Shown: piece after piece, positions 17,719-26,799 of the stretch | Layout of the letters: each line of letters begins with the position of its first letter | Position numbering within the stretch: the first letter of the stretch is position 1 | The notes under the pieces: generated by a model | The model's input: the letters and a program-made list of their open reading frames with translations, nothing else | What the model was told of the DNA's origin: nothing | The model's database searches: none | Source: G965267425 sp965267425 | GTDB lineage: Bacteria > Bacteroidota > Bacteroidia > Flavobacteriales_E > Vicingaceae | NCBI GenBank assembly: GCA_965267425.1 | Contig: OZ253959.1 | Location: 1,922,001-1,986,000 of the forward strand | Reading direction: 5' to 3' | DNA: 64,000 nt | Translations under genes and position numbers: made by a program

Positions 17719-19105
17719 AACATTACATATTTGGCATATTTTATCGGCGGCTTTCTTGTTGCGGCTAGTATTTATGCTGTTTGCAGCCGAAATGTTTTAT
17801 GGGAAAGAACACTTCTATATCACCGATGACACGAAAAGTTTCTGGTATCCTATTCACAACTTGATTCAGAACAATTTGTATACCATTAAAATTGGTGCAC
17901 CCGGAGGTGAATTCGCGAGAATGCCAGGATTCCCCTTTTATTTGCTTCCTTTTTACATCATCCTTGGTGATGACCTTATTTCCTTATTCAGGACACTGGC
18001 CATTTTTCAGTTGTTTCTGGATGTAACTTCTATCTGGCTTATTTACAAAAGCATTACTCGATTCAAATTTCATAAGAATGCCGCGTTAATAACCGCTTCA
18101 TTGGTGGCCCTGTATCCATTTTCGATTGTTTGGGTTCCAATTGGACAAGCCGAATGCCTCAGCATTTTCATCATTTCATTGGCATTGTATGTGTATTCAG
18201 GAAAGGCTAAATTCAAACGAGATTTTTGGCTAGGCGTGATTATAGCCGCAGGTTTTCTGGTAAGACCACAGGTTGTTTTTCTATTGCCTTCCATTGCCTT
18301 GGCAGAATGGATGTTATCCAGACAACGATTCTTTAAAACCATGACCATTTGCTCCATTGGATTCATGAGTCTCTATATATGGTGGCCATTGAGAAATTTG
18401 GTCAATCATGATAAAGTAGTTCTAACACGAGACATTTCAACCATGAGAGATTGGCAAGATGATGTTATTTATTTTCAGAAATACATGAACTCCATGCAGG
18501 TGGGATGGGAACCTCAAATGACACAAATTATTCATTACAAGGAAGTTACATTCCCAGAAAAAGCCTTTCACTCACCCGATATAGAAAAGAAATTGAAGGA
18601 AGCCGTTTGGCGATCGCGGGTCTGTAGTGATGGATTCGCAACATTCAGGTACAAAACCCCATTGAAGTTTCCATGTACAAATACTACGGCTAAACTCTGG
18701 AAAGATTTATATCAAGACCAAATCAAGGCTGATCCTATAGGTCATTATCTCGTTGTTCCTTTAAAAGCTTTGAGAAAGGGTCTTTTCAAAATTTCTATGG
18801 TGGAAAATTGGAAATCTCCTCAACGTTCAGCCTGGCAAAAATTCGCATACACTTCGTTGTTCTCGTTTAGAAGTCTTCTTATCCTTTTAGGATTGTTTTC
18901 GTGCTTTAAATTGCTCAGAATGGATACGATTCACAAAAGAATAGCCTATTTGGTTTTGGCATTTGTGATCATTTGGTATTCCTACTTAGCTTTTGGTATT
19001 CGATTTATGGAAATGCGCTATCTATTGCAGGCTGACTTCCTGCTCCTCTTGCCTTTGGGGATTTTTATTATCAGCAAATCCACCATGGGTTCCCAACTCA
19101 GTTAA
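17705..19105 (+). CDS. Membrane glycosyltransferase, GT39/ArnT-like
   Basis: 466 residues with about ten membrane segments. The first loop after segment one contains 'FYITDDTKSFWYP', resembling the acidic (Asp/Glu) loop of GT39/GT83 transferases such as PMT and ArnT, which transfer a sugar from a polyprenyl-phosphate carrier on the outer face of the inner membrane. 'LVRPQVVFLLPSIALAEWML' is typical of the family's later helices. The DPM1-like enzyme two genes before could supply the lipid-linked sugar. The 3' end overlaps the convergent polymerase-like gene by 84 bases, unusually long. Confidence 0.75.
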   Translation: MKVIRTLHIWHILSAAFLLRLVFMLFAAEMFYGKEHFYITDDTKSFWYPIHNLIQNNLYTIKIGAPGGEFARMPGFPFYLLPFYIILGDDLISLFRTLAIFQLFLDVTSIWLIYKSITRFKFHKNAALITASLVALYPFSIVWVPIGQAECLSIFIISLALYVYSGKAKFKRDFWLGVIIAAGFLVRPQVVFLLPSIALAEWMLSRQRFFKTMTICSIGFMSLYIWWPLRNLVNHDKVVLTRDISTMRDWQDDVIYFQKYMNSMQVGWEPQMTQIIHYKEVTFPEKAFHSPDIEKKLKEAVWRSRVCSDGFATFRYKTPLKFPCTNTTAKLWKDLYQDQIKADPIGHYLVVPLKALRKGLFKISMVENWKSPQRSAWQKFAYTSLFSFRSLLILLGLFSCFKLLRMDTIHKRIAYLVLAFVIIWYSYLAFGIRFMEMRYLLQADFLLLLPLGIFIISKSTMGSQLS

Positions 19106-20464
19106 CTGTAGCTTATTTTTTGCCAACATTTTACCGTAGGATTTGACTACCAACAGAACCGATAGAAAAAATGGCAATCCAGGTATTCGGTACCTCACCA
19201 TACTTCCAAAATTTGAAGTTGTTAAGCCTACCATATAGGCCGTAAATAGCCCTATTATCAGGGAATAGATCAGCAATGGTTCTTTTGAAAGTATATAGGT
19301 AATTCGGGTAAACTTAACTTTGACAATTAGCGATAGAAAAATGTAGGTGAAAAATACATTTTCAAGTGCCGAAATAAGCATGGCAACATTTCTGGCTTCC
19401 CATATAAATGGTCTGAACAATCCTGCAGTTACAGCCTCCGGAAACTTGGAGACAATACCGGTAAAACTGGCATCAAAATCACCAATATCAAAACTACTTC
19501 CTTTGTAATAATCTTGTTTCAAATCTCGATGTACAATAACCGCATTTTCAAGGGCACTTTCCACCGAAAATTTGCCCATACTTGAACTCAATTGCGACAA
19601 TACCACCCTGGAGCCACCAACCACCACTAAAAAAACAAATGGAATAAACATCCACCTGATAATCTTGTATTTAATCTGCGCAGTATATTGATGCATTATG
19701 ATATAAGCCATTCCCAAAATCAATGGGTATATCAGGTAGGGCTTCAGTGACATAATGAGAATGGAACCTACAATGATGTAGAGTAACCCATAGAACGGGT
19801 CCAGAATAGTCTTTCCTTTTTTGGATACCAGTAGATAAATTCCATAGGTAAACCAAAAGATTGCAGACAGCGTTATGGTGTCCTTTAATATGCCTGAGCC
19901 CCAAAAAGCCACGGACGGAACAAATAATATGGCAATGGCCAAATTTTTGGATTGCGATGGAAACGCTTCTGTGAAAACAAGGTAGACCTTCCAAATACCG
20001 AAATAGCAAATCCAAGCCAACAGAATGGTTGTAGTTAAATAACTTTGGCCTGTAATAAAGGTCAACGGTGCTATAAATCGTACTACAAAATACGCATGTG
20101 GATCCCACCAATAAGAAGAAGGAAAACCTGTAGAGCTATCAAAATAAGAGCGATTCTCAGGAGAAGTTCCTCCCAACCAAATTTCTATGGCCTTCCAGGG
20201 ATATTTATAGGATAACCTTACCAGATTAGTAGACTCTTCAAAATATCCTATGGTATCTCCACCATTGTAATAAAACACATAGATAAAGCAAAGTGCCAGC
20301 GCGAAAAATATCTTATAAAATAAGCCAGGAATGAAGTATCTGTATTCCGGTCTTTTTACTTGATGAATCAGGACATACCTATTGGAAATCAAATAGATTA
20401 ACGATAGTACTACCAATGGTAGCACCAAATCCATTACACCAAATATGTAGGTATAATCAAACAT
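19022..20464 (-). CDS. Polytopic membrane protein, possible glycan polymerase (Wzy/EpsG-like)
   Basis: 480 residues from the ATG at 20464 (a TTG at 20473 is less likely). There are about ten to twelve membrane segments and one large loop (about residues 70-115) rich in Trp, Tyr, Ser and Pro. A motif 'FWGSGILKDTITL' in the middle resembles uncharacterised Bacteroidota membrane proteins found in surface-glycan loci. No confident family assignment is possible by eye. A Wzy- or EpsG-like polymerase role is inferred from topology, and because the locus otherwise lacks a polymerase. It runs opposite to the rest of the locus. Confidence 0.55.
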   Translation of the reverse strand: MFDYTYIFGVMDLVLPLVVLSLIYLISNRYVLIHQVKRPEYRYFIPGLFYKIFFALALCFIYVFYYNGGDTIGYFEESTNLVRLSYKYPWKAIEIWLGGTSPENRSYFDSSTGFPSSYWWDPHAYFVVRFIAPLTFITGQSYLTTTILLAWICYFGIWKVYLVFTEAFPSQSKNLAIAILFVPSVAFWGSGILKDTITLSAIFWFTYGIYLLVSKKGKTILDPFYGLLYIIVGSILIMSLKPYLIYPLILGMAYIIMHQYTAQIKYKIIRWMFIPFVFLVVVGGSRVVLSQLSSSMGKFSVESALENAVIVHRDLKQDYYKGSSFDIGDFDASFTGIVSKFPEAVTAGLFRPFIWEARNVAMLISALENVFFTYIFLSLIVKVKFTRITYILSKEPLLIYSLIIGLFTAYMVGLTTSNFGSMVRYRIPGLPFFLSVLLVVKSYGKMLAKNKLQLTELGTHGGFADNKNPQRQEEQEVSLQ

Positions 20465-20475
20465 AGTTTCCAACT

Positions 20476-20483
20476 CAAAATTA
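20476..20483 (-). promoter_or_regulatory. Candidate -7 element for the polymerase-like gene
   Basis: Reads TAATTTTG on the minus strand, an exact TAnnTTTG match 11 bases before the ATG at 20464. That would leave a leader of only about five bases. No -33 TTG is seen at the right distance. Confidence 0.35.
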
Positions 20484-20528
20484 TCATTAATTCATGTCTT
20501 GTGGAAATTATTAATTTGGCCAAAGGCT

Positions 20529-21782
20529 ATGGCGGAGGCTAAGGACCAAATATTGTATATCTCTTATGACGGATTGACGGACCCATTAGGTGAGTCCCAA
20601 ATTCTTCCTTATTTGGCCGGAATTAAACCGAAGGTGAATGAAATTCATATCCTTAGCTCTGAAAAAAAACATCGTTTTGAGAATAATGAAGAACGAATAA
20701 AACGCCATTGCGAACAATTTCAGCTGAATTGGCATCCGATTCCTTACTCCAAAAATCCACCCTTCATTTCTACATTTTTGGATGTAATGGCATTAAAACG
20801 GCATGCAACTCGTATTGTAAAGAAGCATAACATCAAACTCATTCATTGCAGAAGTTATGTTGCTTGTTATGTTGGATATCAGATATGGAAAAAATACGGT
20901 ATTCCGTATGTTTTTGATATGAGAGGCTTTTGGGCCAATGAACGCGCTGATGGGGCAATCTGGAATTTAAATAACCCTTTCATAAAACGTATTTATCAAT
21001 TCGTAAAATCTCTTGAGTCCAACATGCTGCAAGGTGCAAATCATGTCATATCGCTGACAAACAATGGGAAAAATGAATTGCTTTCCTGGGACATTGGATT
21101 AAAGAAAGAAGACATTTCAGTTATTCCTTGTTGCGTTGACCAAAAATTATTTTCGAAAAGCTCAATTGACCCTACTGAAGTTGAAGAATTAAAGACTAAG
21201 TTGCTTAATGATTCATCATTTGTTCTTGGATACTCAGGTTCCATTGGAACATGGTATCTATTGAATGAAATGTTATCCTTTTATCAGGTTTTACGCCAAC
21301 ATATTCCGAATTGCCGCTTTTTATTTTTAACCCCTGATGAACCGAAATCCATATTAAAAAAAGCTGCCGAATTAGATATTCCGGATCATGAATTGGTGAT
21401 CAAGTCTTGTAAACGGTTTGAGATGCCCAGCCATCTGGCCTTAATGGATGTGGCCATTTTCTTCATTAAACCCAAATATTCTAAAATTGCCTCTTCGCCC
21501 ACCAAATTTGCAGAATTCATGAGTATGGGAATACCTGTAGTTTGCAATGACGGAATTGGAGACATGAAATCCTATTTTGAAAATTATCATCCGGGAATCT
21601 TGTTGGAGCAGTTGAACAATGAAGAATATAACAGCGCTTCAAGTGAAATCATGCAGTTGAAATCTATATCCAAAGGATCATTGAATGATATTGCCATCAA
21701 AGAGTTTTCCTTGGAAATGGGAATACAATCCTATATCAACGTATATCATTCCATTCTCAATGATGATACTTCTCGCCTTTAA
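20529..21782 (+). CDS. Glycosyltransferase, GT4 family
   Basis: 417 residues from the ATG at 20529 (the frame is open from a TTG at 20499). It opens with 'ILYISYDGLTDPLGESQILP', a form I recognise from Bacteroidota GT4 proteins. 'LIHCRSYVACYVG', 'YVFDMRGFWANERADG' and 'VISLTNNGKNEL' follow in the acceptor half. The donor half has 'FVLGYSGSIGTWYLL', 'ASSPTKFAEFMSMGIPVVCN' and a C-terminal helix. It is the last gene of the glycan locus, transcribed away from the polymerase-like gene, so a divergent promoter should lie in 20465-20528. Its end overlaps the convergent rlmH by 26 bases. Confidence 0.88.
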   Translation: MAEAKDQILYISYDGLTDPLGESQILPYLAGIKPKVNEIHILSSEKKHRFENNEERIKRHCEQFQLNWHPIPYSKNPPFISTFLDVMALKRHATRIVKKHNIKLIHCRSYVACYVGYQIWKKYGIPYVFDMRGFWANERADGAIWNLNNPFIKRIYQFVKSLESNMLQGANHVISLTNNGKNELLSWDIGLKKEDISVIPCCVDQKLFSKSSIDPTEVEELKTKLLNDSSFVLGYSGSIGTWYLLNEMLSFYQVLRQHIPNCRFLFLTPDEPKSILKKAAELDIPDHELVIKSCKRFEMPSHLALMDVAIFFIKPKYSKIASSPTKFAEFMSMGIPVVCNDGIGDMKSYFENYHPGILLEQLNNEEYNSASSEIMQLKSISKGSLNDIAIKEFSLEMGIQSYINVYHSILNDDTSRL

Positions 21783-22215
21783 TGATGGTGCATGCCCGAT
21801 ACAATTGTTCAGTAAACAACACCCTGACCAATTGATGAGGAAATGTCATTGCCGATAATGCAATCTTCGCATCCGCACGAGCATACATTTCTTTTGTAAA
21901 ACCATACGCTCCACCAATTACAAATACCACTGGGCGGGCATCTTGCATTTTTTTTGCCAAAAATTGAGCAAAAGAAGCAGAGGTCATTGATTTTCCCAAT
22001 TCATCCATTAAAACCACAAAATCGGCATTATCCAATTCCGACAACAATTTTCTTCCTTCTTCATTTCGAACGATTTCGAGAGTTCCCTTTGACTTGATTA
22101 CCAACTCCTTCCTGGAATACTTAATATAGTGCTTAAGTCTTTTTTCAAACTCTTCTATGCCTTGAACCACAAATGGCTCTGTTGTTTTTCCTACACAAAT
22201 CAATTTGAAATGCAT
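21757..22215 (-). CDS. rlmH: 23S rRNA (pseudouridine-1915 N3)-methyltransferase RlmH
   Basis: 152 residues, normal for RlmH, a SPOUT-class enzyme that methylates pseudouridine 1915 in helix 69 of 23S rRNA on the 70S ribosome. The N-terminus 'FKLICVGKT' and the knotted SAM site 'VVFVIGGAYGFTKEMY' are diagnostic, as are 'LSAMTFPHQLVRVLFTEQLYRA' type residues near the end and the C-terminal 'GEKYHH'. Housekeeping gene marking the boundary of the glycan locus. Confidence 0.96.
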   Translation of the reverse strand: MHFKLICVGKTTEPFVVQGIEEFEKRLKHYIKYSRKELVIKSKGTLEIVRNEEGRKLLSELDNADFVVLMDELGKSMTSASFAQFLAKKMQDARPVVFVIGGAYGFTKEMYARADAKIALSAMTFPHQLVRVLFTEQLYRACTIIKGEKYHH

Positions 22216-22311
22216 GGTGAAAAGGGTTTATTGTTATTAAGTGCTTATATTTAGTTTGCGAATTTAGCTATCCTAAAAAAATAGTCATCTTTGTAGGGAA
22301 TTTCGACACAC

Positions 22312-22701
22312 TTGCTGAGACACATTCTACATATTAGCCTACTCTTGAATTGCATATTGGTCTTTTCACAGGAGCCATTAGAAGGCAAACTGATAGATGG
22401 GTTTAAGACCGGTAATGCTGAAGACGTTGCCTCCTATTTCAATAACACCCTTGATTTGTACCTTCCAGAAGTACAGGGTCCTTACAGTCAAGACCAAGCG
22501 GAGTTTATCCTTAAAGATTTTTTCCTTTACAATCCCGTTAAAAGTTTTGGAATCAAACACGACGGTTCTTCATCCAATGATTCATTCTACGCTATTGGGG
22601 AATTGGTATGTGTTGACAATGAATACCGCGTTTACTTATTGTACAACCAACTTTCTAACGGGATAAAGATCAGCGAATTAAGAATAGAACAAGACGATTA
22701 A
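22312..22701 (+). CDS. DUF4783 protein with signal peptide
   Basis: 129 residues with a TTG start. No ATG lies near, and the frame downstream of it codes a clear signal peptide ending near 'LVFSQ'. The mature part, with 'LIDGFKTGNAEDVASYFN' and 'FFLYNPVKSFGIKHDG', matches the NTF2-like DUF4783 family of Bacteroidota. Function is unknown. In other genomes I recall this gene next to nadC, as here: it ends one base before nadC begins, and the BrkB-like gene follows. It probably acts in the periplasm. Confidence 0.8.
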   Translation: MLRHILHISLLLNCILVFSQEPLEGKLIDGFKTGNAEDVASYFNNTLDLYLPEVQGPYSQDQAEFILKDFFLYNPVKSFGIKHDGSSSNDSFYAIGELVCVDNEYRVYLLYNQLSNGIKISELRIEQDD

Positions 22702-22702
22702 A

Positions 22703-23545
22703 ATGATGGATATAGATGCCTTACTTCAAAGGTATTTAGATGAGGATGTGGGTAACGGAGACCATTCTTCGTTGGGCTCCATCCAAAAGGACCAATTGAG
22801 TTCCGCACAATTATTGGCAAAGGATACAGGAATATTGGCAGGTGTTGATGTCGCTCAAAGAATTTTCAATCTGGTTGATTCCAATGTGCAATTGCAGATT
22901 TACGTTCCCGACGGTGAACATATCCAACCAGGTGATCTTCTACTGACTATCGAAGGCTCAGCACAGTCAATATTAAAAGGAGAACGATTGATGTTGAACT
23001 GCATGCAGCGCATGAGTGGCATTGCTACACATACGAATCAAATGTGTAGTTTAATTGCACATACCCAAACTCGCTTGTTAGATACACGAAAAACTACTCC
23101 TGGATTCAGACCATTTGAAAAAATGGCCGTGAAAATCGGGGGTGGATTGAATCATCGGTTTGGGCTCTTTGATATGGTAATGTTGAAAGACAATCATATC
23201 GATTTTGCAGGAGGAGTTAAAGAGGCAATTGCACAAACTAATGCTTACTTACAACAAGAAAACCTACCATTGAAAATAGAAATCGAATGCCGCAATCTGG
23301 ATGAGCTTGATCAAATTTTATCGGTAGGAAATATAGACCGCATCATGCTGGATAATTTCAGTATAACCAATTTAAAAAAGGCAATACAACGCATTGATGG
23401 TAAATATGAAACGGAAGCTTCAGGAGGAATCACTCGCGATACCATTGTTTCTTATGCCGAGTGTGGCGTGGATTTCATTTCAGTAGGTGCGCTTACTCAC
23501 CAGGTCAAAAGTTTGGACATGAGCTTAACAGCCCTTTCGAAATGA
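22703..23545 (+). CDS. nadC: Nicotinate-nucleotide pyrophosphorylase (carboxylating)
   Basis: 280 residues. Converts quinolinate and PRPP to nicotinate mononucleotide, CO2 and pyrophosphate in de novo NAD synthesis. Diagnostic parts are 'EDVGNGDHSS' at the start, 'NCMQRMSGIATHTNQM', 'LLDTRKTTPGFRPFEKMAVK' (substrate-binding Arg/Lys cluster), 'MLKDNHIDF' and 'GVDFISVGALTHQ' near the end. ATGs at 22703 and 22706 are equivalent starts. nadA and nadB are not in the window. It overlaps the next gene by 4 bases (ATGA). Confidence 0.96.
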   Translation: MMDIDALLQRYLDEDVGNGDHSSLGSIQKDQLSSAQLLAKDTGILAGVDVAQRIFNLVDSNVQLQIYVPDGEHIQPGDLLLTIEGSAQSILKGERLMLNCMQRMSGIATHTNQMCSLIAHTQTRLLDTRKTTPGFRPFEKMAVKIGGGLNHRFGLFDMVMLKDNHIDFAGGVKEAIAQTNAYLQQENLPLKIEIECRNLDELDQILSVGNIDRIMLDNFSITNLKKAIQRIDGKYETEASGGITRDTIVSYAECGVDFISVGALTHQVKSLDMSLTALSK

Positions 23546-24480
23546 ATATGACTGTCACATTAAAAGAACGACTGTTAAATTCCAAAATAGTTAAGCTATC
23601 CAAGCGAATAGCACTGCCTGGATTTGAACGAATTCCATTATATGAGGTGGCTAAATTTTTTATCCTTGGCATTCAAAAGGGAGCCTTAAATACGCGTGCT
23701 ACGTCATTGTCCTTTCAGTTTTTTTTGGCACTCTTTCCCAGCATCATTTTTCTCTTTACACTTATTCCTTTTGTCCCTATACCCGACTTTCAACATGAAT
23801 TGTTGGATTTGATACGAGAAGTACTTCCTGAAAGCGCATATTTATTGGTGGCTTCTACCCTGGAAGATCTGATTACTATTGAAAGAGGTGGAATGTTGTC
23901 CATTGGTTTTATCGCATCCATTTATTTGGCTACCAATGGTGTTGATGCTACTCTGGAGGCTTTTAGTGAATCCATTCATGTAGAAAGAAGCAGAAACTAT
24001 TTCAGACAAAAAATTGTGGCGTTTGGCATTTTGAGTTTATTGTTTGTTTTACTGATTGTAGCCATTACGTTGGTTATTATTGGTGAAATTGCCATTAGTT
24101 ATCTCAATCAGTCAGGCCAGGTGGAAACCATTCAACTCCTGCAAATTGGTCGTGGCATCATCATTCTGTGTTTATATTATTTCGCCATTTCGTTTCTCTA
24201 CTATTATGGAAACATTAAACGAGAAAGCTGGCGTTTCTTTTCGGCAGGATCAACGCTATCAACCGTTCTCTTTTTTGTCTTGTCCTTTGCGTTCGCTTAT
24301 TACGTGAACAATTTTGCCATGTACAACAAACTATATGGTTCCATTGGCACATTGTTGGTTATTATGCTGTGGATTTATTTCAATTCCTTTATCATTCTTA
24401 TTGGCTTTGAATTGAATATGAGCATTCAGTTAGCCAGACAAAATAAGAGCAAAGAACTTATTTCTTTACCAGAAGAATAG
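23542..24480 (+). CDS. YihY/BrkB family inner-membrane protein
   Basis: 312 residues from the ATG at 23542. A longer frame open from 23461 would run far into nadC. Six hydrophobic segments are visible, and the family marks 'LNTRATSLSFQFFLALFPSI' and 'YGSIGTLLVIMLWIYFNSFIILIGFELN' are both clear. The family was once annotated as ribonuclease BN, which is wrong for BrkB/YihY proteins. Actual function (transport or envelope upkeep) is unknown. It is translationally coupled to nadC and overlaps the convergent peptidase gene by 23 bases. Confidence 0.88.
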   Translation: MNMTVTLKERLLNSKIVKLSKRIALPGFERIPLYEVAKFFILGIQKGALNTRATSLSFQFFLALFPSIIFLFTLIPFVPIPDFQHELLDLIREVLPESAYLLVASTLEDLITIERGGMLSIGFIASIYLATNGVDATLEAFSESIHVERSRNYFRQKIVAFGILSLLFVLLIVAITLVIIGEIAISYLNQSGQVETIQLLQIGRGIIILCLYYFAISFLYYYGNIKRESWRFFSAGSTLSTVLFFVLSFAFAYYVNNFAMYNKLYGSIGTLLVIMLWIYFNSFIILIGFELNMSIQLARQNKSKELISLPEE

Positions 24481-26197
24481 TCTCTAACGAATCATCGGAT
24501 AACATAACTTTCAGGAAATAAGTTCCCGATGCCAGATTCCTGGAAGAGAGATTAAAAGCATTCGAATTCAACTCGTATTGACGATGCAATTGTCCAGTTG
24601 AATTGAAAACATATACTTTTCCAATATTACTTTGTTCAGCATAAATTTGAACCTCACCCCCATTTAAAAATTCCATACTTCCCTTCACTTGTAGCGCTTT
24701 GTTAGCATGCCATTCATCTATTGAATTATAGTTGTTGCAAGACGTAGAAAACCCTCTATTGTTGAAAACGTCACAAATGGAATTGTAATGCATGCCATTA
24801 TGCAATAAACTATCTGCCAGAATGTATAATCTCGCAGCTTGATTCATGTCCATGCCCAAAAAATAATCATATAAGGATTCAAATAATATCCTGTCTGTAA
24901 CATCACCTCCAATATCTTCCCATAATTCCATCAAGGCTGAAGACCATATTTCACCATTGGCATGAATATTCGAACCGGAAAGATCCTGAGGATATATTTT
25001 GTTGGTTGATGCTGAACGACCACTAAAAAATTCATTGTGACCATCCCATGTAAATACATCATCCCAGCGGAATGGATTGATGTTTCTTGAGTATGAAGCT
25101 GCAAGGTAGTCCCCTATTCCTTCATCTATGGATCTCCTTTCCATACCTGTGTTAGTCCCTGGAGCTGCTGAATGTGATATAGCATGTCCATATTCATGAA
25201 TGATCACATCGGCATCTTCACCGTCATCCACACCACCTTCTCCAAAACTTAATCGTGGCGGTGAATGCAATGAATTAAACGTGGAGTTATCACTTTGTGA
25301 AGCATGTGTTTCAGCATGAATCTGATAATTCACGAGATCAAATCCTAAATCTTGCAAGTGCTCCTGATATACATTGATATGATAAAAAACATTTACATCT
25401 TCAAAGCCTTGATCTGCCCTATTAAAATCAAAATTCCCATTGACAACCTTTGCGGGTGAGTAATTGGGATCGTTGTGATTGGTTATCAGTATATGATCAT
25501 TCATTAAATGAAAATACCCCGTATCATATGTCACTGGTATTTGCACCAATGTACGTTCCGCATTCAATGCGGCTAAATTCATGTCACCTGAATCAACATA
25601 AGGTCCTCCGTAACTATTTCCTGAACTTGTTAATGGATCAGGTAAAAACACCATAGCATTTGCTGTGGTGTCCTGAGGTACATCATAATAACATATATAA
25701 TCTAATGAGTCCAGAATATTCATTTGATTATCGAATATATATTCCATTGCCCTGTTATAACCGCCAACAACAGCTATTCGAAAAGCAGGTATTAATTCAT
25801 TTTCATGTTGAAACCAAACGTATTCTCTTTGAACGATGCTGTCATTTCCTTTTACCATTTGCAATGGTTCATCAGAGTATTCAGAAAATTGAAAGTTATC
25901 AATTGAATTTTCAGCGAATCTTGCTTTCCACCAAACGATTTCATTTTTAAAAACATGGAATTTGATGAAACTTCCATAGACTCTTATACCATCTACCTTT
26001 TGAACGCACGTGTAATGTTCACCTGTTAAGCTTGTGAGCTTGTGTGTGCATTGCAGTTGATTCCACTTATTCAAGCCGATTCTGGCTTTTACTTGCATGG
26101 CGATTTCCTCTGGAATTTCGACTTGACCAATTACATTAGGATGCACTAAAACAGCAAGTACACAACAAATGATGATATGTCGAATCAATCTTTTCAA
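24458..26197 (-). CDS. Secreted M36-like (fungalysin-type) metallopeptidase with T9SS tail
   Basis: 579 residues. A signal peptide (about 1-24) is followed by a propeptide with the FTP-like motif 'VDGIRVYGSFIKFHVF' (about 68-83). The catalytic domain has the zinc motif HEYGH (His334, Glu335, His338) and the downstream 'SIDEGIGDY' (Glu359, Asp363) expected of a third zinc ligand in gluzincins of the M36/M4 kind. The last 75 residues form a type A T9SS sorting domain ('KVYVFNSTGQL' to 'LLVKK'). It is therefore probably exported, attached to or released from the cell surface, and self-processed. It overlaps the upstream IMPACT gene by 4 bases. Confidence 0.88.
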   Translation of the reverse strand: MKRLIRHIIICCVLAVLVHPNVIGQVEIPEEIAMQVKARIGLNKWNQLQCTHKLTSLTGEHYTCVQKVDGIRVYGSFIKFHVFKNEIVWWKARFAENSIDNFQFSEYSDEPLQMVKGNDSIVQREYVWFQHENELIPAFRIAVVGGYNRAMEYIFDNQMNILDSLDYICYYDVPQDTTANAMVFLPDPLTSSGNSYGGPYVDSGDMNLAALNAERTLVQIPVTYDTGYFHLMNDHILITNHNDPNYSPAKVVNGNFDFNRADQGFEDVNVFYHINVYQEHLQDLGFDLVNYQIHAETHASQSDNSTFNSLHSPPRLSFGEGGVDDGEDADVIIHEYGHAISHSAAPGTNTGMERRSIDEGIGDYLAASYSRNINPFRWDDVFTWDGHNEFFSGRSASTNKIYPQDLSGSNIHANGEIWSSALMELWEDIGGDVTDRILFESLYDYFLGMDMNQAARLYILADSLLHNGMHYNSICDVFNNRGFSTSCNNYNSIDEWHANKALQVKGSMEFLNGGEVQIYAEQSNIGKVYVFNSTGQLHRQYELNSNAFNLSSRNLASGTYFLKVMLSDDSLETILLVKK

Positions 26198-26799
26198 AGT
26201 TCTACTATCTGAATTTCATGATACGGGTCAAAGTCATTTTTTACTCCATGAAGCTTACCCTTTCGAACAGAACAAGTCATTGAACAACTTTGCTCAAATG
26301 TCCTGGATAGAATTTTTGCCTTATTCATGTCTAAACTTCGCATGACCACGTCTATATACTTATACGGAAATTTTAGCTCAACCGTTAGGTAAAGGTATTC
26401 ATTCTTGATGGCACTTTCTGAAATTGCCTGTGAGGACGCTTGTTTGTAAGCATTGATTAGACCTGATACACCCAATTTTTTACCTCCAAAATATCTCACA
26501 ACGGCTACAAGTGTAAACGTCAAATCATATTTTATCAATTGCCGCAGAATGGGTTCACCAGCTGAGCCTGCTGGTTCCCCGGCATCACTGCTTCTCTGCA
26601 TGACATTCTGAACCCCTATTCGAAAGGCATAACAAACATGATTTGCTGAAGGATGTGCGGATCGTAATTCCTGGAGTATTGATTTACACTCCATTTCATC
26701 TTTGACATGAAAAGTTAACCCAATGAATCGACTACTTTTTTCTTTGAATTCAACGTTGGCGCTCTTGGAAATCGTTTTATACGAATCTTCAGAAGACAT
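26194..26799 (-). CDS. IMPACT family protein (YigZ-like)
   Basis: 201 residues from the ATG at 26799, whose first base overlaps the transporter stop (TAATG). The longer frame from 26853 would run into the transporter gene. The family core is plain: 'EFKEKSSRFIGLTFHV', 'HPSANHVCYAFRIG', 'RSSDAGEPAGSAGEPIL' and 'VVRYFGGKKLGVSGLINAY'. YigZ/IMPACT proteins bind ribosomes or nucleic acids in some species, but the bacterial role is not settled. It sits in a tight four-gene run, ribD-EamA-IMPACT-peptidase. Confidence 0.93.
   Translation of the reverse strand: MSSEDSYKTISKSANVEFKEKSSRFIGLTFHVKDEMECKSILQELRSAHPSANHVCYAFRIGVQNVMQRSSDAGEPAGSAGEPILRQLIKYDLTFTLVAVVRYFGGKKLGVSGLINAYKQASSQAISESAIKNEYLYLTVELKFPYKYIDVVMRSLDMNKAKILSRTFEQSCSMTCSVRKGKLHGVKNDFDPYHEIQIVEL

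Noticed and set aside
19671..20111. Open minus-strand frame of 146 codons within the polymerase-like gene
   Set aside because: It is in another frame of a membrane protein gene whose own frame is clearly coding, and its residues (many Cys, His, Tyr) look like a frame shadow.
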